Position numbers and translations under genes: made by a program. The notes under the pieces were generated by a model. The model saw nothing but the letters and a program-made list of their open reading frames with translations, did no database searches and was not told where the DNA came from. DNA of 64,000 bases from contig NZ_VBUM01000008.1 of assembly GCF_005774735.1 (NCBI RefSeq), positions 1-64,000 on the forward strand, read 5' to 3'. This document shows positions 53,288 to 62,294 of the stretch, in pieces; the first letter of the stretch is position 1; each line of letters begins with the position of its first letter. Origin of the DNA: Microbacterium sp. 5K110 (GTDB lineage Bacteria; Actinomycetota; Actinomycetes; Actinomycetales; Microbacteriaceae).

Positions 53288-54571
53288 TCAGGCGATGAAT
53301 TCGTTGGCTTGGTACTTCGACAGGACCCGGGAGAACTGCCCCTGCCAGATGAGCGTCAGTTCCCCGGTCTGCCCCTGACGGTTCTTCGCGACGATGACCT
53401 TCAACTCGTCACGGCCCGGGGCCCGGAACCGGTGCAGCAGCAACACGACATCCGCGTCCTGCTCGATGGCTCCGGACTCGCGCAGGTCGGTCAGCTGCGG
53501 TTCCGCGGCCTTCCCCTTCCGGCCGGCGTTCGCACGGTTCAGCTGCGACAGGGCGATCACCGGGACAAGCCACTGCTGCGCGGCGAGCTTCAACGCCCGC
53601 GAGAACCCCGCCACCGCCTGCTGCCGGTTCTCGACCCGCTCGTGCGTGTTCAGTAGCTGCAGGTAGTCGACGATCACGACCGGGTTGCGCCGGTAGATGC
53701 GGTGCACGGACCGGACGGCGGCTTTCAGCTGCGGGATGGTGGACACGTGCGACGAGTCGACGATGACGATCGGCAGCTTCTCGAAGTGTGCGGCGGCCAC
53801 CTCAGCCGCTTCGGTCTCCGTGTTCGACAGCCGGTGCTTGTTCAACGACCCGATGAACACCTGGCTGTGCGCGGCGATCATGCGGCCCGCGATCTCCTCA
53901 CGCGCCATCTCGAGCGACACGAACAGGACCGGCCGGTGCTCCGCGAACGCGAGGGCGATCTGCACCGCCATCATCGATTTCCCGTCGCCGGGTCTCGCGG
54001 CGGCGACGTACATGCCCCCGTCGCGGAACCCGAAGATCAGCTGGTTCAGGTCATGCCACGGTGTCGGCGTGTACGACGGTTTCTCCGCCAGTCCGGCGAC
54101 GTAGTCCCGGATCCACGACCCGATCGGCTGGACACCCTTCACGACCCCCGCGTCGACGTCGTCGAACGCCGCCCTCGCGAGCTCCACCATGTCCTCAGTG
54201 GGGAGGCCCTGGTCGTTCGCGAGCGCGATCGCTTTCGCTGCCCCGTCCCGCACGCGGCGCCGTTTCGCTTCGTCGAGGACGATGCCCGCGTGATACCCGG
54301 CAGCGGACGCTGTGGCCACCGCGTCGGTGAGGGAGTAGATCAGCGTCGCGTCGACATGCCCCACGAGCTCCCCTGCGGCTGCCAGAGCCGCTTCCACGGC
54401 GACAGCGTCCGTAGGGTCCCCTGCGTCGTGCAGTCGCCGCACAGCGGCGTACACGGCCTGGTGTGCCGGGGTTGAGAAGTCCGAGGGTTGCAGGATCTCC
54501 GCGACCTCGTCGCACGCGGCCGGGTCGAGCATGACCGCACCGAGAACAGAACGCTCCGCCTCCACGCTCAC
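53288..54571 (-). CDS. Replicative DNA helicase, DnaB-like
   Basis: 427 aa. N-terminal DnaB domain ([19 protein letters not shown]), then a RecA-fold helicase with Walker A RPGDGKS (193-199), Walker [11 protein letters not shown] and [19 protein letters not shown]. Unwinds DNA at the phage fork. GTG start overlaps the previous stop. Confidence 0.93.
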   Translation of the reverse strand: MSVEAERSVLGAVMLDPAACDEVAEILQPSDFSTPAHQAVYAAVRRLHDAGDPTDAVAVEAALAAAGELVGHVDATLIYSLTDAVATASAAGYHAGIVLDEAKRRRVRDGAAKAIALANDQGLPTEDMVELARAAFDDVDAGVVKGVQPIGSWIRDYVAGLAEKPSYTPTPWHDLNQLIFGFRDGGMYVAAARPGDGKSMMAVQIALAFAEHRPVLFVSLEMAREEIAGRMIAAHSQVFIGSLNKHRLSNTETEAAEVAAAHFEKLPIVIVDSSHVSTIPQLKAAVRSVHRIYRRNPVVIVDYLQLLNTHERVENRQQAVAGFSRALKLAAQQWLVPVIALSQLNRANAGRKGKAAEPQLTDLRESGAIEQDADVVLLLHRFRAPGRDELKVIVAKNRQGQTGELTLIWQGQFSRVLSKYQANEFIA

Positions 54572-54870
54572 GACGTCACCGCCCGTCGCTCCGCAGCGAG
54601 ACGCTGCTCCGTCACATTCCCCGCGTACGACACCGACACCGGAGGCGCGAACTGCTCAGCGAGCGCGATGATGTCCGCCGGCATGATCGGGTCCCGGCTG
54701 TGCTGGTAGTGCTGATCCAGCGCCCACGCCGCAGCCTTGACCGGAACGTCGGCGAGCAGACGAGCCCACGACGTCGCCATGTCCGCCCGCTCCTCCGGAT
54801 TGTTCCGGCGCATCCGCACGTCGAGACGACCCGCCTCCGTGAACAGCGCGTTCACCTCGAACGGAGTCAT
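54568..54870 (-). CDS. Hypothetical replication-associated protein
   Basis: 100 aa, helical (MTPFEVNALFTEAGRLDVRM, WARLLADVPVKAAAWALDQ). Immediately before the helicase, the position of phage helicase loaders (G39P-like). That role is inferred from place and size only. Confidence 0.55.
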   Translation of the reverse strand: MTPFEVNALFTEAGRLDVRMRRNNPEERADMATSWARLLADVPVKAAAWALDQHYQHSRDPIMPADIIALAEQFAPPVSVSYAGNVTEQRLAAERRAVTS

Positions 54871-55607
54871 GCGGTCACCGCCCGCTGCTGACGAGCCGCG
54901 AGGATGTCGTGCACCTGCGCACCCTGCTCGTACGACGACACCGAACCAGGACGGGAGCCCTGCTCCTCCTGCCGGAACTCGGCCTGCTTCCGCAGCCAGT
55001 TCGTGAACCCGGCATTCCAGTTCTTCAGCCGGCGGTGCTTCCGTACCGCGTGCTCACGGAACCGCTGGTACTCGGCGCGCACGTCGAGGTGCAGCGCAGC
55101 GGCCTTATCGATGTGACTCTGGTTCGGTCTCCACTCGTCCGGGATGAGCGTCCCGTCGACGGATTCATCCGGCGACAGAAGAACCTGGTCTTCTTCCAGA
55201 TGGTGTTCTGTGGACTGGTGTTCTCTTGTGTTCGGTTCTCCGCCGTCGGCTGAACCGCTTGCGGCTGAACCGCTTGCGGAGAATCGACCGGTGTCCGATT
55301 TTCGGGAAGCGGTCGGATCGGTCAGCCGGTACTCGACCTCACCGAACTGCCCGCGCGATCCGCGGCCCTGCTCGACCTCGAGATACCCCGCCTCCCGCAG
55401 CTCGTCGACCGCGGCTCGGATCGCGTGACGCCCCTCGGTGCCCTCTTTCGCGAGGCCCTCGATGGTGAGCCGCCAGCCCACCCGGTGCGACAGGATCTCC
55501 GTCAGCAGTCCCCGCGCCCGACGCGAGAGCTTCTTGTCTCTCGCCCAGTCGTTCGGGACCTGCGTGAACTGGCCCTCGAAGGCCAGCCCAGCTCGCAGAA
55601 TGCCCAT
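54867..55607 (-). CDS. DnaD-like replication initiator with wHTH
   Basis: 246 aa. N-terminal winged helix (FTQVPNDWARDKKLSRRARGLLTEILSHR) of the replisome-organiser type, a disordered middle, then a basic helical C-terminal domain (EYQRFREHAVRKHRRLKNWNA) like DnaD/DnaT tails. Probably binds the phage origin and recruits helicase. Confidence 0.75.
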   Translation of the reverse strand: MGILRAGLAFEGQFTQVPNDWARDKKLSRRARGLLTEILSHRVGWRLTIEGLAKEGTEGRHAIRAAVDELREAGYLEVEQGRGSRGQFGEVEYRLTDPTASRKSDTGRFSASGSAASGSADGGEPNTREHQSTEHHLEEDQVLLSPDESVDGTLIPDEWRPNQSHIDKAAALHLDVRAEYQRFREHAVRKHRRLKNWNAGFTNWLRKQAEFRQEEQGSRPGSVSSYEQGAQVHDILAARQQRAVTA

Positions 55608-56008
55608 CAGCTGTTCCCTTCCACTTCCACGGCGCGGCCGTCCACGGTCAGCAACCACCACCCACCGGACAGCCGGCGCACACGCACCCGCTCCGGCCTG
55701 TACTCATCGGTCCGCGCCGTTCCCGGGATCAGATACCCGAGCTCGAACGCGACGTCCCTGTTCTTCTCTGCCCAGTGGTGACACCCGGTAGGCGAAGTCG
55801 CGTGACCGCAGAGGGTCAGCGCGTTCGCCGGGCTGTTCACCATCGGGTCCTTCGACCCGCCCATGCCGCGCGGGCGACGGTGGTGCAGCGACCACCCGAA
55901 CCCGCGCTCGTGCCACTGCAAGGGCCGGAGGCAGCGGAAGCACCTCTCCCTGTCCCGGTCGAAGAACACGAGCCGCACCGTCGCCGGGGTGAACTCCCCC
56001 ACGGCCAT
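55607..56008 (-). CDS. HNH endonuclease
   Basis: 133 aa. DRERCFRCLRPL zinc site, HHRRPRGMGGSKDP core, NALTLCGHATSPTGCHHWAE: a compact HNH nuclease. Fourth HNH gene. Start overlaps the previous stop (TGATG). Confidence 0.8.
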   Translation of the reverse strand: MAVGEFTPATVRLVFFDRDRERCFRCLRPLQWHERGFGWSLHHRRPRGMGGSKDPMVNSPANALTLCGHATSPTGCHHWAEKNRDVAFELGYLIPGTARTDEYRPERVRVRRLSGGWWLLTVDGRAVEVEGNS

Positions 56009-56184
56009 CAGGACCACCACCCCGGGGCGGTGCCCCAGTGGATGCCAGCTTCGCGGGCGATCTCGTCCGGTGTCGGGGTCTGCCCGAGCCCCTTGGCCAG
56101 GTCTCCGCGGGCGCACCGCAGCATGACGATCCCGTCCTCGGTGGTGACGGTGAGCTTGTGTGTCTTCCGCTCGTGCGCGCCCAT
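56008..56184 (-). CDS. Small hypothetical protein
   Basis: 58 aa (MGAHERKTHKLTVTTEDGIV), with PDEIAREAGI as a possible HTH helix. Overlaps both neighbours. Confidence 0.55.
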   Translation of the reverse strand: MGAHERKTHKLTVTTEDGIVMLRCARGDLAKGLGQTPTPDEIAREAGIHWGTAPGWWS

Positions 56185-56627
56185 CAGGCACCTCCGCCGT
56201 ACGTCTCGGCTGTGCGCATCTGCCGTGCGTCGACCGCATCCGACCGGGTCTTGTCGATGTCCTTGTCCACCGTGCGGAGGTGTTCCTTCACACCCCGCCA
56301 TGCGGCTTCGGCTTCGTGCATCCGGTTCCGGTGTGGTTGCGCATCGGCATCAGCGATGACCGTCGCAGCCGACACCGAACGGCCAGCCTCGACCTCGGCC
56401 CGCTTCCGCTCCTTGAGCGTCGTCTCGTACTTCGATCGGGCTGTCCCGACCGTCGTCGCCGCGGCTGCGTGTGCTCGCCCGAGGACACCGCGGGTGATGA
56501 TCAGCCGCTCCATGTGCGACTCACCGGCTGCGTCCTTCAACGCGTCGAACAGGTCCGCGTGCAACGCGTTGCCCGGGTCGAACGGGGCGATACCGAGGCG
56601 GGCGATGAACCTCTCCAGCGGGGTCAT
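56184..56627 (-). CDS. Hypothetical coiled-coil protein
   Basis: 147 aa, mainly helical (MTPLERFIARLGIAPFDPGN... EAEAAWRGVKEHLRTVDKDI). ATG overlaps previous stop (ATGA). No recognised domain. Confidence 0.6.
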   Translation of the reverse strand: MTPLERFIARLGIAPFDPGNALHADLFDALKDAAGESHMERLIITRGVLGRAHAAAATTVGTARSKYETTLKERKRAEVEAGRSVSAATVIADADAQPHRNRMHEAEAAWRGVKEHLRTVDKDIDKTRSDAVDARQMRTAETYGGGA

Positions 56628-56797
56628 GCGACACGCCCCCGACCCGCGGCGACCGCGATCTCCAGCTGCCGTTCCGGGGACACTAGACCCGACACCCGCA
56701 CCGGCCACACCACCCCGCCGAACGTGTCCATCCGACGGTGCAGCCGCACCTCGTACGAGGCGAGGTAGCGGGAGAACCCTGCAGCCCACCCGTTCAC
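56624..56797 (-). CDS. Small basic protein
   Basis: 57 aa starting VNGWAAGFSRYLASYEVRLH. GTG start overlaps the previous stop (GTGA). Unknown. Confidence 0.5.
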   Translation of the reverse strand: MNGWAAGFSRYLASYEVRLHRRMDTFGGVVWPVRVSGLVSPERQLEIAVAAGRGRVA

Positions 56798-57120
56798 GAC
56801 CAGGCCTCCCCGTCACTCGATCGCGGGACAGGTCTGGTAGCCGCCTCCACGGGATCTGCAGCGTGGCTGAGTACGTCACGGCGAGGAGAGCTCTCCCAGT
56901 CGGTGGGGTACTGGCTCACCTCCGGACGAGACCACGTGATCGAAAGCTGCTTGTGGATGCGGCGGTCGAAGTACAGTTCGTCCGGCAGACGAAACGCCAC
57001 GCCGATGACCTGCCCCGGGTAGCGGTTCAGCATCACGAGCGGAGCACGCTCGGCAGGAGTGACCACCACTGCACGCCACGGCCACCGAAGATTCCCAAGA
57101 CCCTTGATCCGGACAGTCAT
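56794..57120 (-). CDS. Hypothetical protein
   Basis: 108 aa (MTVRIKGLGNLRWPWRAVVV...), beta-rich N-terminal half. Coupled to both neighbours. Unknown. Confidence 0.55.
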   Translation of the reverse strand: MTVRIKGLGNLRWPWRAVVVTPAERAPLVMLNRYPGQVIGVAFRLPDELYFDRRIHKQLSITWSRPEVSQYPTDWESSPRRDVLSHAADPVEAATRPVPRSSDGEAWS

Positions 57121-57578
57121 GACGTCGCCGCCTTATCGACCCGGACCCGCTCCGACGTCCGCAGCTCGTAGACAACCTCAGCCCCACCATCGGTACGCGC
57201 CGTCACGTACACGCAACCCGGCGACCCGTGGTGCCGAACCGCGACAACGGTGGAAACCCCGCCAGAGAGGCGCACAACGTCGCCCAGGCGCACAACGTCG
57301 CCCAGGCGCACAACGTCGCCCAGGCGCACAACGTCGCCCAGGCGCACAACGTCGCCCAGGCGCACAACGTCGCCCAGGCGCACATGCCGTGCCTCCACCA
57401 TCCCCGGGATCAGCCCGCCGAGCACCCGCCAGTCCAGGTGAGCGGCCGCCCACTCCGCCCCAGCACGGAACCCATCCGCGGAACAGATCCGGGTGACCTC
57501 GTTCTCCGGGCCGAAGTTCGCCGGCTCCCACGAGTACGCCGTGACCGCGTCATCCAGCGACGCCGTGAACCCGCTCAT
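57117..57578 (-). CDS. Protein with six RLGDVV tandem repeats and KOW-like end
   Basis: 153 aa. Residues ~66-102 are RLGDVV repeated six times, from an 18-bp DNA repeat. The remaining C-terminal part (VRLSGGVSTVVAVRHHGSPG, VVYELRTSERVRVD) looks like one small beta-barrel of KOW type, in which one VRLGDVV would be a normal strand. The repeat is probably a slippage expansion. Confidence 0.65.
   Translation of the reverse strand: MSGFTASLDDAVTAYSWEPANFGPENEVTRICSADGFRAGAEWAAAHLDWRVLGGLIPGMVEARHVRLGDVVRLGDVVRLGDVVRLGDVVRLGDVVRLGDVVRLSGGVSTVVAVRHHGSPGCVYVTARTDGGAEVVYELRTSERVRVDKAATS
57269..57385. repeat. 18-bp tandem repeat, 6.5 copies
   Basis: AGGCGCACAACGTCGCCC repeats exactly six times (57269-57376) and a 9-nt partial copy follows. 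All copies are identical and in frame with the gene at 57117-57578. Confidence 0.95.
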
Positions 57579-58603
57579 GCCGGGACCTCCGCCGTCGGCC
57601 AGTCCGCCACCGGCTCACCCGAAGCCACCGGCTCAGCGGGCGCCCACGCATCCGGGTCCGGCCCACCAAGCTCCGCACGCCGCGCAGCCATCGCGTCCGC
57701 GTACGCCTTGACCCCGTCGATCCTGAGGCCCTTCGCGTGAGCGTCGATCTTGTCGAGCTCGGACGCGTCGGGAGCCTTCGCGATCGCCGCCACCGCCGCC
57801 GCGACTTTGTCCGCCGCGGTCTCCCGCGACACCTCGTTGCCCGCACGGTCCGCCACGGTCGTCGCATGCGTCCGCTCTCCCGCACCCGACCCGATGCCCA
57901 GGTCGGCCCACAGCTTCTCCACCGTGAACCCCGGGTACTGGCGGGGACCCTCGAGCATCACCCGGATCGACTTCAGCTTCGTGATCAGGAACTGGCCCCG
58001 CTCCCGCAGCTCCACCACCCCGGCCGCGTCGAACACCAGCGACTTGTGCGCCTGAACCTTCCAGTCCTTCGCCCCGGTCGGCTGCCCGTTCTCCATCACC
58101 GCAACCGGATCCAGGCGGGCAGTCAGCACCACCGGGCCCTGGTGCAGACGGAGCGTGTTCATCACGTCGTTCCACTGGTCCGCCGCGAGGTTCCACAGAT
58201 CCATCGAGATCGTGAAGTCCCCGTTCGGGTTCCGCCGGCCCTTCGCCCGCTTGTTCGCGATCGCCTGCACGTTGTCCTGGATCAGCGTCCACAGCCGCGA
58301 CATCGAGTCCACGACGATCAACGTCTGCAGATCACCCACAGCGGGTTCCTCCACCGCCGCCTTGATCGCGGCGAGGATCCCCGGGTACGTTCCGTCGTTG
58401 ACGACGATGTCGAACTCGACACCCGGGATCAGCGAGTACTCGTCCGGGTCGTCCTCACCGATCCCGATGTACAGCGTCCGACCCACCAGGGGCGACGCTG
58501 ATGCGGAGAGCGCCGCGAACGTCTTTCCCGCACCTTCTCGTCCTGCGAGCAGCAGGATCGGCCACGACGGTCTCCCCGTCGGCCTCCTCGTAGTCAGCAC
58601 CAT
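57575..58603 (-). CDS. Sak4-like / RecA-fold ATPase
   Basis: 342 aa. Walker A GREGAGKT (21-28), Walker B TLIVVDSMSRLW, and a recombinase-type core ending ~230; then an Ala-rich tail. Phage ATPases of this type anneal or load single strands for recombination with SSB. RBS GAGGAGG. Confidence 0.75.
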   Translation of the reverse strand: MVLTTRRPTGRPSWPILLLAGREGAGKTFAALSASASPLVGRTLYIGIGEDDPDEYSLIPGVEFDIVVNDGTYPGILAAIKAAVEEPAVGDLQTLIVVDSMSRLWTLIQDNVQAIANKRAKGRRNPNGDFTISMDLWNLAADQWNDVMNTLRLHQGPVVLTARLDPVAVMENGQPTGAKDWKVQAHKSLVFDAAGVVELRERGQFLITKLKSIRVMLEGPRQYPGFTVEKLWADLGIGSGAGERTHATTVADRAGNEVSRETAADKVAAAVAAIAKAPDASELDKIDAHAKGLRIDGVKAYADAMAARRAELGGPDPDAWAPAEPVASGEPVADWPTAEVPA

Positions 58604-58604
58604 C

Positions 58605-58979
58605 TCAGTCCTCCTCGAACTCGTACGCGCACCAGGGGCACAGCCCCTCCTTGTCGATGACCACCCGGCGTTCACACCGCGGGCACTCGGCCGGGATCTT
58701 CGGATCCCCGACCAACAGGGGCCAGAACACCGACCCCGACTCCTTACGCAACTCCGCCAGCAACTCCCCCTGGCTGAGCTCCCCGATCGCAAGCTGCAAC
58801 GTGAGGACGTCCTGCACGCCCCGCCAGTACCCCGACCGGTGCCCCTGCTTGGCCGACACCCCCAGCCGGTGCTGCCGCACATCCCAGAACGCCGACTCCG
58901 CAGCCTCCTGCTTCGAGCCCAGGGCGACACGGATCTGCGCCATGTCGAAGCCCGACAACGACGCGCTGCGGCCGGTCAT
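58605..58979 (-). CDS. Hypothetical protein with zinc ribbon
   Basis: 124 aa; helical body (GYWRGVQDVLTLQLAIGELS) and C-terminal CPRCERRVVIDKEGLCPWC. ATG overlaps its predecessor. Role unknown. Confidence 0.65.
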   Translation of the reverse strand: MTGRSASLSGFDMAQIRVALGSKQEAAESAFWDVRQHRLGVSAKQGHRSGYWRGVQDVLTLQLAIGELSQGELLAELRKESGSVFWPLLVGDPKIPAECPRCERRVVIDKEGLCPWCAYEFEED

Positions 58980-59299
58980 CAGTCCTCGTCCTCCATGTCG
59001 CCGAAGTCGAGCGCGCCCTCACCCGTGCGGGCCTTGTACTCCGCCGCCTGCAGCTTCCCCGCAGCCGCCGCCCGCTCCTCGTCGAACAACGGCTCGATGT
59101 GCACCGCCGCGACGATCGGGTACTTCTCGTCCGCGATCTCGTCGTGGATCACCTTCGGGATCTCGTACGTGACGATCGCGGTGATCCGCTCCCCCGCCTT
59201 CGCCGCCTCGATGAGCCGCAGCTCGTTGCCGAACATCCCGTTCCGCTCGGCCTTCGGCGCACCGTTCTTGAACGCCGTCGGCTTGATCTCCGTAGTCAT
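58979..59299 (-). CDS. Hypothetical protein
   Basis: 106 aa (MTTEIKPTAFKNGAPKAERN), predicted beta (ITAIVTYEIPKVIHDE) and an acidic end (DFGDMEDED). Start 59299 preferred over an upstream one inside noise. Adjacent to recombination genes. Confidence 0.6.
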   Translation of the reverse strand: MTTEIKPTAFKNGAPKAERNGMFGNELRLIEAAKAGERITAIVTYEIPKVIHDEIADEKYPIVAAVHIEPLFDEERAAAAGKLQAAEYKARTGEGALDFGDMEDED

Positions 59300-59344
59300 G
59301 TCCTGATTCCTCTCTCCTGACGCACGAGGTGTGCGCTCGTGCCC

Positions 59345-59417
59345 TGCACTCGTCAGGCGCACCGACAGTGAACTTCTCAGCGAAGCGCTCGGTCAGCGGC
59401 CGACGGGCGATGGTCAT
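59345..59417 (-). pseudogene. Remnant N terminus of an HNH-type gene
   Basis: ATG at 59417 overlaps the RusA stop (ATGA) and opens MTIARRPLTERFAEKFTVGA PDEC. This resembles the common start of phage HNH proteins (xLTxRFxEKVxxxxPDxCW), but the nuclease part is missing and the frame runs on as Arg-rich noise over the next gene. Confidence 0.4.
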
Positions 59418-59824
59418 GACGCACCCCCAACCGGGGTGACGGTGACGTGCACACCAGGCGCCTCGCCGTACACCTTCGACGTCTGAACTTCCACGACCTG
59501 CGAGTCGTCGCCCCACACCTCACCGGAGTCGGTGATCCCGTCGAGCAGGGCACGGAGCAGCTTGTCCAGGTCGGGTCGGACGTGCGGGAACTCCCGCTTC
59601 ACCGACGCCGGCCGGGCGAGCACGAACGCCGCCTCCACCCGCACAGGGCCGGTGAGCGCCGGACGATGCACCCACGTCGCCGCAGCTGCCCGGGCCACGG
59701 CCTCACGCCACGGCTTCAGCAGCGCCGGGTTCTTGTCGACGATCACCGCACGCCCACCCCGCACGAACGCGGTCTTCGAGCCCTGTGGCTGCGGCACACC
59801 GGCCACGAAGAACGGGGCGCTCAC
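59414..59824 (-). CDS. RusA-like Holliday junction resolvase
   Basis: 136 aa. The motif RPDLDKLLRALLDGITDSG with Asp85 and Asp87, and WGDDSQV (Asp106/107), is the RusA metal site. Cuts four-way junctions made during phage recombination or replication. GTG start overlaps the previous stop. Confidence 0.88.
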   Translation of the reverse strand: MSAPFFVAGVPQPQGSKTAFVRGGRAVIVDKNPALLKPWREAVARAAAATWVHRPALTGPVRVEAAFVLARPASVKREFPHVRPDLDKLLRALLDGITDSGEVWGDDSQVVEVQTSKVYGEAPGVHVTVTPVGGAS

Positions 59825-60021
59825 GACTGGACCTCCGTCGTGAAGGGGCGGCGTCCGCGTCCCTGCTGCTCATCGCACAGGTCACATCGGAGTTGGTCGC
59901 GCTCATCCGCGATACGCAGGAGGAGGTCGAACTCCTCGGGCGACAGCTCGACGATGCTCTGGAACACGCCGCGCCACTGCCGCAGGTTCGCGAGCATGCG
60001 GGCGTCGCTCTCGGCGCTCAC
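59821..60021 (-). CDS. Small hypothetical protein
   Basis: 66 aa (VSAESDARMLANLRQWRGVF...), helical with CDLC near the end. GTG start overlaps the previous stop (GTGA). Confidence 0.55.
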   Translation of the reverse strand: MSAESDARMLANLRQWRGVFQSIVELSPEEFDLLLRIADERDQLRCDLCDEQQGRGRRPFTTEVQS

Positions 60022-60680
60022 GAGCGGTCCTCCCGTGCCTTTGCCGCGTATCGCCTTGGGAACTCCGGGTAGATCCGCCACGACACGGGCCGCAAGCCGG
60101 CTTCGTGTGCGCGCGCAATGAAGCAGACGGGGCAGAGGTTCCAGGTCACGTTGTCCGTGAACCAGACCGGGGTGTCGAGGGTGCCGCAATCCATGCACGG
60201 GCCATCGCCACGCGCTGCCTCCGGGAAACTGCGCCGCTCGGCGTCGGTGACCGTCCCACGGGGACGAACCGCGATGGCGCGCACCCGGTCGATGAGCGCG
60301 AGAACAACGTCCGGCGACGCAGCCGCGATGTACTCCGCGTTCGGGCCGTGCCCATCCTCCGACGTCGCGATGATGTCGGGGCCGTCGAGCGCTCCGATGA
60401 ATCGGTGCGCCCAGTAGTTGACTTCGGGCTCGTCTTTGCCCATGCCGTCGAGCATCCACGGTCCGGGAGTCGCGGCGCGTGCCTTCGCTTCGAGCACGTC
60501 GAGGTCCAGCGCTTCGCGTACGTCGTCGGCGGGCGGGGAAGACAGGGCCGCGAGGAATCGATCCAGCTCGGCTCCATCTGCGCGAGCCACTTCCTCACGC
60601 CACATGCGACGCGACCACATCCACTCGGTCACAGCCTCGCGGACCTCCGCCTCACTCGGCGTATAGCTCTTGGCGCTCAC
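60018..60680 (-). CDS. Ead/Ea22-like protein with zinc ribbon
   Basis: 220 aa. ATPGPW...GPNAEYIAAASPDVVLALIDRV is the Ead/Ea22 signature of phage early proteins; a Cys4 ribbon (CMDCGTLD...CPVC) follows. Function unknown. GTG start overlaps the previous stop. Confidence 0.7.
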   Translation of the reverse strand: MSAKSYTPSEAEVREAVTEWMWSRRMWREEVARADGAELDRFLAALSSPPADDVREALDLDVLEAKARAATPGPWMLDGMGKDEPEVNYWAHRFIGALDGPDIIATSEDGHGPNAEYIAAASPDVVLALIDRVRAIAVRPRGTVTDAERRSFPEAARGDGPCMDCGTLDTPVWFTDNVTWNLCPVCFIARAHEAGLRPVSWRIYPEFPRRYAAKAREDRS

Positions 60681-60835
60681 AGGGTCACCACCAGCGCGAA
60701 CACCAGCTCCACCAACACCAGGACACCCAGCACACCCGGGAGGACCAGCAGCACCCGAGGCGCCGGACGAGCATCCACCACCGCAGCCACGACGTCGTCA
60801 CGGCGGACATCCTGCGCGGGCATCGGGCGGTTCAC
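60677..60835 (-). CDS. Small membrane peptide
   Basis: 52 aa: soluble start, then a helix (LLVLPGVLGVLVLVELVFAL). GTGA overlaps on both sides. Confidence 0.5.
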   Translation of the reverse strand: MNRPMPAQDVRRDDVVAAVVDARPAPRVLLVLPGVLGVLVLVELVFALVVTL

Positions 60836-61008
60836 GACCGGCCACCCTTCGGCAGCACCACGAACAGGAACACGAACGGCGACAGCAACACCAGCAGGTC
60901 CGCCGCATTGAAACCCGGGACGGCAGCAGCCGGAGCGAGGACCGCCGCAACAGCGATCACGGACAGCCCACCGACCACACGGCGGACAGGGTGAGAACGA
61001 ACTCTCAT
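60832..61008 (-). CDS. Small membrane protein
   Basis: 58 aa with two hydrophobic helices (VVGGLSVIAVAAVLAPAAAV and LLVLLSPFVFLFVVL). AAGGAAT upstream of the ATG. Unknown role. Confidence 0.55.
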   Translation of the reverse strand: MRVRSHPVRRVVGGLSVIAVAAVLAPAAAVPGFNAADLLVLLSPFVFLFVVLPKGGRS

Positions 61009-61104
61009 GAGGGATTCCTTCGAACAGCGGGCGCGACGAATAACGCCCAGAACAGGCAGGGAAGATCGGGGGGATCTACAGGGGTGAGGGTCAGCGGGCG
61101 CCCG

Positions 61105-61677
61105 TCATACGGTCCGCTCCGGGTAGATGCGACGAGCGTCGCGGATGGTCGGGTCGTCGGTCTCGATCTCCACCTGAGTGTGAGCGTCCCGGAACACCGT
61201 CACCGGCTCGTCTTCGTGGCGGGCTGAGTAGACCGTCACCGCGCGCATCCCGCCGGACGGCAGGTCTACGTCCCACACCTCGGCCGGCCCGGCGTCGTAC
61301 CACGGCTTCGGGTCCGGGTGAGCATCGAAGTAGGCGCGGGCCGCGTCCTTGAACGGGCCGTCGATGGTCGATCCCTCGACCGTGTCCACGAAGTCACCGG
61401 TCGGTTCGAGGATGACCCGCACCCGCCGCGCATTCTCGGGTGGATAGGCGTCACGCTGGTAGACCACGTAGTCCGGGTTCTCGGGCCACCTCCACCGTCC
61501 GAGGCGGGCGTCCTCCTCAGCCCGGGCCGTCGACCGCACGTGGTCGGCGTACTCCTTGAACGCCGCACCCACCTGACTCTTCGCGTTGACGAGCGGATGC
61601 ACTCCCGGAGCTGTCACCTGGACGCCAGCGGTCCTCTCGGAGAACGTGTGACCGGTGGATGCGGTGAAGTCGTTCAC
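61105..61677 (-). CDS. Hypothetical early protein
   Basis: 190 aa, mixed alpha/beta (VNDFTASTGHTFSERTAGVQ...). No recognised domain. GTG start overlaps the excisionase-like gene (GTGA). Confidence 0.6.
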   Translation of the reverse strand: MNDFTASTGHTFSERTAGVQVTAPGVHPLVNAKSQVGAAFKEYADHVRSTARAEEDARLGRWRWPENPDYVVYQRDAYPPENARRVRVILEPTGDFVDTVEGSTIDGPFKDAARAYFDAHPDPKPWYDAGPAEVWDVDLPSGGMRAVTVYSARHEDEPVTVFRDAHTQVEIETDDPTIRDARRIYPERTV

Positions 61678-61886
61678 GGCCGCACCTTCTCCGCGCGCGC
61701 TTCCGGCAGAGAGTCCAGGAACCGCTGCCCCTCCGCTCTCGTGATCAGCGGCTTCCGTCCGCTGTACTTCGGCACGAGCTCGTCCCGGGCGATGTGCCGC
61801 ATCAGCTGTGCGTACGACAGCGACACCACCTCGGCGAACTCCTCCAGCGAGTACGCCAGCTTCTCGAGCTGCGGAGTCCCGTTCAT
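61674..61886 (-). CDS. Excisionase-like HTH protein
   Basis: 70 aa. AYSLEEFAEVVSLSYAQLMR and LVPKYSGRKPLITRAE form the winged HTH of Xis/MerR-type excisionases. Expressed from the lytic promoter, far from int, but diffusible. Candidate directionality factor. Confidence 0.7.
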   Translation of the reverse strand: MNGTPQLEKLAYSLEEFAEVVSLSYAQLMRHIARDELVPKYSGRKPLITRAEGQRFLDSLPEARAEKVRP

Positions 61887-62287
61887 GCCGACACCTCAGC
61901 GGGTCGGATCGTTCCCGCGACGAACAGCATCGGCGCTGAGCCGTGGGGGTGGACAACGAAGACGCGGTCCTGATCCGGGGTGTTGGCGCGACCGCGCACG
62001 AACGGCTCGAGCTCCTGGTCGCGCGAGGCGGTGAACGACACCATGTGCTCGACACGTCGACCGCGGAGCATGCCGGTGACCACGCCGGTGTACTCGCCGC
62101 CCTTTGTGAGACGGGTCGCCCGGATCACCTCCGGGAACATGTCAGCGGTGGTGAAACCAAGAAGGCCGCCGGCGGTCAGGGCCTCACGCACCGACACGTC
62201 CCCGTTGACGGGGAGTGCCTGCACGGAGGACTCCTGACGGCCGACGGCCTTCGGGTCCGGGGCGGGGAATCTTCTGGGGAACGTCAT
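61883..62287 (-). CDS. First early lytic protein
   Basis: 134 aa (MTFPRRFPAPDPKAVGRQES...), Asp/Arg mixed, no domain recognised. The ATG at 62287 is 7 nt from a -10 box, so the mRNA may be nearly leaderless. Likely early regulator. Confidence 0.6.
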   Translation of the reverse strand: MTFPRRFPAPDPKAVGRQESSVQALPVNGDVSVREALTAGGLLGFTTADMFPEVIRATRLTKGGEYTGVVTGMLRGRRVEHMVSFTASRDQELEPFVRGRANTPDQDRVFVVHPHGSAPMLFVAGTIRPAEVSA

Positions 62288-62294
62288 GAGTGAA

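Noticed and set aside
57269..57385. CRISPR array
   Set aside because: Repeats are directly adjacent with no spacers, and lie in frame within a gene.
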